A stretch of 64,000 nucleotides of DNA from Thereva unica (lineage: Eukaryota > Arthropoda > Insecta > Diptera > Therevidae). Where the stretch lies: positions 868,001 to 932,000 of the forward strand of contig OX465285.1 of NCBI GenBank assembly GCA_949987705.1, read 5' to 3'. Positions 58,755 through 64,000 of the stretch are shown piece by piece. The translations under genes were made by a program, and so were the position numbers. Numbering within the stretch: the stretch's first letter is position 1; every line of letters starts with the position of its first letter. The notes below the pieces were generated by a model. The model did not search any database and was not told the origin of the DNA. It saw nothing but the letters and a program-made list of their open reading frames with translations.

Positions 58755-59320
58755 CTATCCAAACTACAATCTAACTACATACCATTAAGTCCGTTGAACT
58801 GAAGTTCGGCCAAGGTAGGCTTTGATGTGCCTTTCAACTAGGATACAGGATCTTGGCTTACGTTAATCAGAACGCTTGTAAAAGGTTGCCTGCCCGAGAG
58901 CCCCTTCGTGTTCCGTCCTTTGTGTTTTGTGGCTATTTTGGAATGTTGGAAGTTGATGTGCTTGATTCCAAGCCACTGCCGATGCCCCCACTCCCTCAAA
59001 CTCAAATCCTCCACCAGTTCAGTTCAGATTACGAAACTCCTTCTCTGGGGAAAGGCTTTTAAAACTATACAGTTTAGCTGCATCTTAAACGACTCTCATT
59101 CTTCTCCAATATCTCGAGAAACTTCTCGTTGATTTAGAAGAAAAAATGTAATGCTCTTCTTCAGCGATTCCTCTGCTTTAATGACATCCATAGGAACCGC
59201 AAGATTTTGAGCCTGGAGACACTGGAGAAGCTTTCCAGGCTCCAGATTTACTTTAACCAGACCTAGAGCTCTCCTCAGGATATCCGCAGCTGGGATTAGC
59301 TTGAGACTACATTTCGTCAC
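58755..59320 (-). mobile_element. Dispersed repeat and LINE ORF1-like fragment
   Basis: 58755-58900 matches 24160-24330 (CCATTAAGTCCGTTGAACTG; TTTCAACYAGGATACARGAT). The minus-strand frame at 59096-59320 reads LIPAADILRRALGLVKVNLE, then PGKLLQCLQAQNLAVPMDV, similar in layout to ORF1 (gag-like) proteins of LOA-type LINEs. The ORF1 assignment is tentative. Confidence 0.42.
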
Positions 59321-59515
59321 ATGGCCTTGGCCTGGTGGCTGGAGGTGAGTAGATTTTCCTCTGAGGAGGTCGCTAACTCCTTGGTATTTTTTGGATTCAG
59401 GGAAGCGAGCACTTTCTAACGAGGCACCATTGCTTAAAATTAATTATTAGCATTTTTTTAGCAATTCCAATCTTGTCGTTTGGCCGTTTATATTCAATTT
59501 TATACAATAAAAACC

Positions 59516-60846
59516 TATTCCCAAAACAAAATAATACTGCCAAATTTTATAAATTACATAAATTCACTTAAATAAACCTTAAATAAGTCAAATTAACTAC
59601 TTAAATTAAAGAAATACCAAAAAAAATGAAATTTTCAATTCCTGAAATCTCAAAAAATGCATAAGAATCATACTGATAAAAACTCAGTTTTTAGGCCATT
59701 TTTGCGATATCGTCAATAATCGTTATTAAGTTAATTATTATTAAATATGCATTATTTGTATATTCTATTATATTTTTAATTACTTAAAAACAGAATTTCA
59801 CAATTTTTTATTGTTTAATTTAATCAAAATAAATTAAATAAACTTTTAAAATTATCAAATAGCCCTAAATGTAGCATAGTGAAAAATTGCATAGTTGTAG
59901 GAGCTTACTACTTATCGAAATCAATAGCGTTTTTTGGCAACCGCACGGATCCTGTATGATATGTCAGAAATTACAATGCGAAGTGTCGAATTTTTCTCAT
60001 ACAAATATGCAAGACTTGGCATTGTAAATTTATCCATTAGATAGAGGATCCCTACGGTTACCAAAAAACGTGAATTTTAAACCAAGATTAGGCATTAAAC
60101 TCTTAAAAATATGCAATTTTACAATTTTAATGATTTCAGAAGTTTATTTTATTGATTTTGATTAAATTAAACAATAAAAAATTCAGAAATTTTGTTTTTA
60201 AGCAATTAAAAATATAATAGAATATGTAAATAATACATATTTAATAATAATAGGCTTAATAACGATTATTGATGTTAACGCAAAAACGGCCTAAAAACTG
60301 AGCTTTTATCATTATGATTCGTATGATATGTCAGAAATAACAATGCGAAGTGTCGAAATATTCTCATACAAAATGGCGAAACTTGCCATTGTAAATTTAT
60401 CCATTAGATAGAGGATCCCTGCGCTTACCAAAAAACGTGAATCTTAAAAAATGATTAGACATTGAACTCTTAAAACTATGCAATTTTCCACATTTAATAA
60501 TTTCACGCTTAATAATAAGTTTATTTAATTGATTTTGATTAAATTAAACAATGAAAAATTGTGAAATTATGTTTTTAAGTAATTAAAAATATAATAGAAT
60601 ATACAAATAGTACATATTTAATAATAATATGCTTAATAACGATTATTGATGTTAACGCAAAAATGGCCTAAAAACTGAGTTTTTATCAGTATGATTCTTA
60701 TGCATTTTTTGAGATTTCAGGAATTGAAAATTTTCATTTTTTTGGTATTTCTTTAATTTAAGTAGTTAATTTGACTTATTTAAGGTTTATTTAAGTGAAT
60801 TTATGTAATTTATAAAATTTGGCAGTATTATTTTGTTCTGGGAATA
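59516..60846. repeat. 1.33-kb foldback element with internal tandem duplication
   Basis: The left end TATTCCCAAAACAAAATAAT and the inverted right end TATTCCCAGAACAAAATAAT start arms that match for about 390 bp (to near 59905 and from near 60470). Between them, a unit beginning TATGATATGTCAGAAAT at 59955 recurs at 60322, a 367-bp period that includes an extra copy of part of the right arm. No coding potential. It resembles foldback (FB-like) or long-TIR elements. Confidence 0.68.
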
Positions 60847-60869
60847 TGCTTCATTGCTCAAAACTGAAT

Positions 60870-61500
60870 TTAAACAGCCATACAGGATTTCAAAATTTAT
60901 TTCCACCAAAAATACCTATAATATAATATAATAATGAATTTTAGGGAGTGATGCCTAGTTGTAAAGGGACCTACCAGGGTGTCTGTGAATTCAGTTCCAC
61001 CCGGCCTGACCAGTATTTCCCGAGATAATGGGCATTTGCAGCCTTCAAAATCACAAAAGATGGGATAACTCCTAATCCGAGCACATACCATACCAAGGTG
61101 CAGCCTCCTGATGGCGAAGTTGATTATCTCAGCCGTGCTATAGGCAGCTACGTTGTGTAGGATGATTAATAACAGAAAATCGAGGACCGCATATAGACTA
61201 AGCGTTCTCCATGCTGTACATGCAGGACCATGTACAACGATGCGGCGTGTACAGGGATAATCTGCAGAGACATACTGGGCGAGAAGAGGAATGCTTATCT
61301 ATAACCAAGCATTATGTTGGAGGCGAGCCAAATACAATTACCCATCAAACCCTAATAACCACTGGCTATGTATGTAAGAGTGTTCTGAACTCTTCCTCGC
61401 GCATTTGTGTCGAGGGAAGTTAATTGTATTAGACGTACTAATTTAGCTGGTACAACTAATTCGAGTAGGAAGAAATTCCAGCGGACTTCAGAATAGGCCT
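60870..61500. other. Non-coding stretch, possible repeat debris
   Basis: The minus-strand frame at 60897-61091 reads MVCARIRSYPIFCDFEGCKC, then PLSREILVRPGGTEFTD, no family recognised. The rest shows no structure. Confidence 0.3.
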
Positions 61501-61539
61501 GATTGTTTTACATTACAACAGCGTTATTAGTTCCACACC

Positions 61540-62080
61540 ACTACAACAGAACACCTTAACCGAAGTCTGCATGGATCTGTTGAGTCTAGTCTAGTTACTC
61601 TGGATATCTCCAAGGCTTTTGATAGAGTTTGGCACTCGGCCCTGTTAGTTAAACTCAAACCTATTGGAGTCGACTCGCTTCTGCAGAAGGGGATTGAGAA
61701 TTTCTTTTCTGGCCATTCAAGCAAGGTAGTATTGGGCGGCGTCAAATCTGAGTCCCACGCCATCTCCGTCGGGGTCCCCCAGGAGTCAATTTTATCACTT
61801 GCTTTATTTTTTATATTTATAAATGGTCCTTCAATTCCTTCCAACCCACTTCTCAGCTTCGCTGACGACGGTACCTTGCGCTACTCTTACGTCGCCGACA
61901 ATAAAGGACAAGTACCCCGTCTTGATGACCGCGAGCTAATGTCCAACTCTATAGACATTGATCTCATTCTAGATTAGGGAAGCAAGAATCGTGTCGAATT
62001 CAATCCCACCAAAACCATCATCGTCACCTTCTTCAACACCTCCTCCTCCTGTACTAAGCTTACTGCTAGATATTACACCA
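61540..62080 (+). mobile_element. LINE (Jockey-like) reverse transcriptase core, partly open
   Basis: The plus strand reads LDISKAFDRVWHSALLVKLK, then ISVGVPQESILSLALFFIFI and LLSFADDGTLRYSY, then a block matching 'V.FN..KT'. These are the RT palm motifs in order; the YADD box reads FADD and PQGS reads PQES. One frame is open from about 61580 to 61975. It is truncated at both ends. Confidence 0.72.
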
Positions 62081-62372
62081 TAACGTGACAAATATTACAT
62101 AACGGACCTGTAATACAAAGGGTGGTTCCTGAGCTTAGCACTGCCACATTAAAAAAACGAAGAAAGTCACAGCAATCGCTATAAACTCATAAATATGTAT
62201 ATTTCCAAAAAAAAGTTACATTAAAGCCCGGAATCCCGGGCAAAAGCTAGTTACAATAAAAAACAATGTTTGTTGCCACTATATAACTGAAAATTCTTTA
62301 ATATCTAAAAACTAACACAAAATTAAATATATTCTCTTTAAACAAAATAAAATTACATCATCAAATAATAAA
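62081..62372. other. 3' flank of the minus-strand gene
   Basis: AT-rich sequence, probably 3' UTR. On the minus strand AATAAA-like hexamers would appear as TTTATT; none is convincing. Confidence 0.3.
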
Positions 62373-62612
62373 CTATTTTCCCGAATTTTGCATATCCCTT
62401 GCATCCTTGATTGTTAGCAATGAAACATTCCCAGAAACTCGAGATACATCGGCCAAAGTTTCATCGATTGTTACATTTTGTGGGATGTGTTCCTTGTCGT
62501 CATCGTCACCTTGAATTCTCCCTACATGCTTCATAACAGTAGGAGCTGCAGATAGATAACGATGTATCTTGTTACCGCCAGGGATTGTAACTGGTTTTCT
62601 TTCATCCACATA
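62373..62612 (-). CDS. Unrecognised gene, last coding exon
   Basis: 80 codons including the stop TAG at 62373-62375: YVDERKPVTIPGGNKIHRYL, then SAAPTVMKHVGRIQGDDDD and DVSRVSGNVSLLTIKDARDM. Acceptor tttttgcag; joins the upstream exon in phase 0 (AAEFQS|YVDERKPV). No domain recognised. The sequence has the complexity of a real protein and a clean intron. Confidence 0.75.
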   Translation of the reverse strand, partial: YVDERKPVTIPGGNKIHRYLSAAPTVMKHVGRIQGDDDDKEHIPQNVTIDETLADVSRVSGNVSLLTIKDARDMQNSGK

Positions 62613-62673
62613 CTGCAAAAAAGGAGATAACATAAAAATAAAAAAACGAGAAACGATAATTTTCGAGTCTTAC

Positions 62674-63428
62674 CGATTGAAACTCGGCGGCGACATACAC
62701 TTTCCTAGGTAGACCTGCTGTAGTTTTCGATGATACATTCCTTTCTGTTAGTGGTTTTGGATTGTGCTTCTCATATTCAAGTTCTCTTACAAGTTTTGAT
62801 TTGTACAGATCATTTGTGGGTCTTATGGTTTGCATAAGAGGCACTGTTGGAGTGTAATTAATATACGCCCCAACAGGACTTATAATGTGATCAAATTTGT
62901 TCTTCTTTTTAGTCTCTGTATCTGGTCTGCGAGTTTTCGATGTTGAAGGCACTTTAAATATTGGATCCACATCTCTTGTTTTATCCGCCTTCCTCATAGA
63001 TCGTGGAGAATGAGTATTGCTCGATTGGTGTTGATTTTGTTTTAGCGTTGGAATGTGGGACGGAATTTTTGGTGCTGACAGACAGCTACCAACTTTCGGT
63101 ACAGCACCTTTTTCAGTTAAGTACTTCATACCTTGCTGCATTATATATTCCATTTCTTCAATTGTATCATTAAACTCCTTACCCGCGCTTATAGGCATGG
63201 AATTTTCTTCTTCGGGTACATTACTACTTTGATCTTGAGCAGCTTCATCATCTGAAGATAGACAGATGACATCGCTTGTCTCTTCAATTTATTTCTTCGC
63301 TCTAACATTTCATCCAAGTCAAGCAAATCTGATTCATCTCTCGTTCCTGAAGATAGACAGATAGATTCTTCAAAAAGGGTGTTCTCAAATAAAAATGACG
63401 GTGGCTCAATATTTTCCAAGTTAATAAA
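62674..63428 (-). CDS. Unrecognised gene, upstream coding exon (apparent frameshift)
   Basis: From an acceptor attttttag at 63429-63437 the frame reads FINLENIEPPSFLFENTLFE, then ESICLSSGTRDESDLLDLDE and MLERRNK. Another frame then carries IEETSDVICLSSDDEAAQDQ, EEENSMPISAGKEFND, SPVGAYINYTPTVPLMQTIR and ends AAEFQS at donor GTAAGA. A single missing base near 63287-63293 would connect them. Ser/Asp-rich and basic, so possibly a nuclear or cytoskeletal adaptor, but I do not recognise the family. The start codon lies upstream and was not found. Confidence 0.65.
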
Positions 63429-63438
63429 CTAAAAAATA

Positions 63439-63541
63439 ATGTACAAAACGAAAGAAAGCGAAAAGGACAGCTCAATCCAGCAGAAAAATCATGCCTCGTC
63501 TCCAAAGCCTTCTACATTTACAAGCCATGCTGTAGGTGTGG
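63439..63541 (+). CDS. Possible first exon of a plus-strand gene
   Basis: ATG TACAAAACG opens a frame (MYKTKESEKDSSIQQKNHAS, then SPKPSTFTSHAVGVG) that meets a strong donor GG|GTAAGT at 63541/63542. Hydrophilic, Lys/Ser-rich. It overlaps the putative intron of the minus-strand gene. Supported only by an open frame and a donor site. Confidence 0.28.
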
Positions 63542-63659
63542 GTAAGTGGTTGTATGAAGTCCCAACGAAATGTCAAAGTGATTTTAAGATGGAAGCCAGG
63601 AAGAAGTGCAATATTGAAAGTGATTTTGTTTTATTAAAAAAGTTACAATAAAACAACAA

Positions 63660-64000
63660 CAAAAAAGTAATTTTTGGTATAAAATAATATAAAGTGAGTG
63701 AGCTACGTGATTTTAAAGTGGAAGCAGCAATAAGTGAAATATAAAATAAAGTGATTTTAATTAACTTGGATAACGCTAGACATTTTTTTATAATTAGTCC
63801 AAAAACGATTTCATGATTTCGGGATTTTCATCCCCTTTTCAGAACTAGAAATTTAACAAGATTTTATATATAACAATAATGATGGCAAATGGATTTACAA
63901 AAAACTCCTACGTGTAGTTGTCATTATTTTCTTTCACCAAGACAGAATTTAATAATTTAAGTTATATTTTTAAAAAAATAAAAAATTATGTGAAACTATA
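63660..64000. other. AT-rich end of window
   Basis: Contains two imperfect repeats of GTGATTTTAAAGTGGAAGC-like sequence (near 63578-63597 and 63708-63727). No frame or element recognised. Confidence 0.4.

Overview
The window is nuclear DNA from an insect, almost certainly a higher fly (Diptera). It is AT-rich, its genes have short exons with GT-AG introns, and both recognisable genes match families known from Drosophila. Much of the non-coding space is decayed transposable elements. There is no bacterial gene organisation, CRISPR array or rRNA.

Region 1 (1985-13291, minus strand) is a many-exon gene for a large coiled-coil protein of the MTCL/SOGA (microtubule cross-linking factor) family. 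I can chain 18 coding exons in phase from an ATG at 13262 to a TAG at 1985, about 1855 residues. One 40-nt exon in that chain is inferred from phase. An alternative terminal exon (9231-9905) would give a shorter protein ending in a domain dense in TQT motifs, which resemble dynein light chain LC8 binding sites. Several introns carry LINE fragments and small DNA transposons.

Region 2 (about 13300-26780) holds no gene I can support. It has a decayed Ty3/Gypsy element with an env-like part (about 17580-21000), LINE pieces, and a broken Myb/SANT reading frame with its own intron (25801-26150).

Region 3 (27291-52518, plus strand) is Nhe3, an organellar-type Na+/H+ exchanger (NHE6/7/9 class). Twelve coding exons chain in phase, and there are three possible C-terminal ends. 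Exons 5 and 6 are separated by a textbook U12-type AT-AC intron (donor ATATCCTTT, branch site TTCCTTAAC, end AC). That intron has grown to 2.66 kb by LINE insertion. The other large introns carry LINEs, a tRNA-derived SINE, a TTAA-flanked piggyBac-like MITE, and a hAT-type MITE that has captured a piece of Tc1/mariner-type transposase.

Region 4 (52519-62370) is intergenic: a Copia fragment, LINE fragments, a 120-bp palindromic MITE, long AT-rich stretches, and a 1.33-kb foldback element with an internal tandem duplication. Region 5 (62373-63428, minus strand) is the 3' part of an unrecognised gene, with two exons and an apparent 1-base frameshift. The two main genes are transcribed divergently from a shared TE-filled spacer of about 14 kb. 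All TE family names rest on peptide similarity and terminal structure read by eye, not on database searches.
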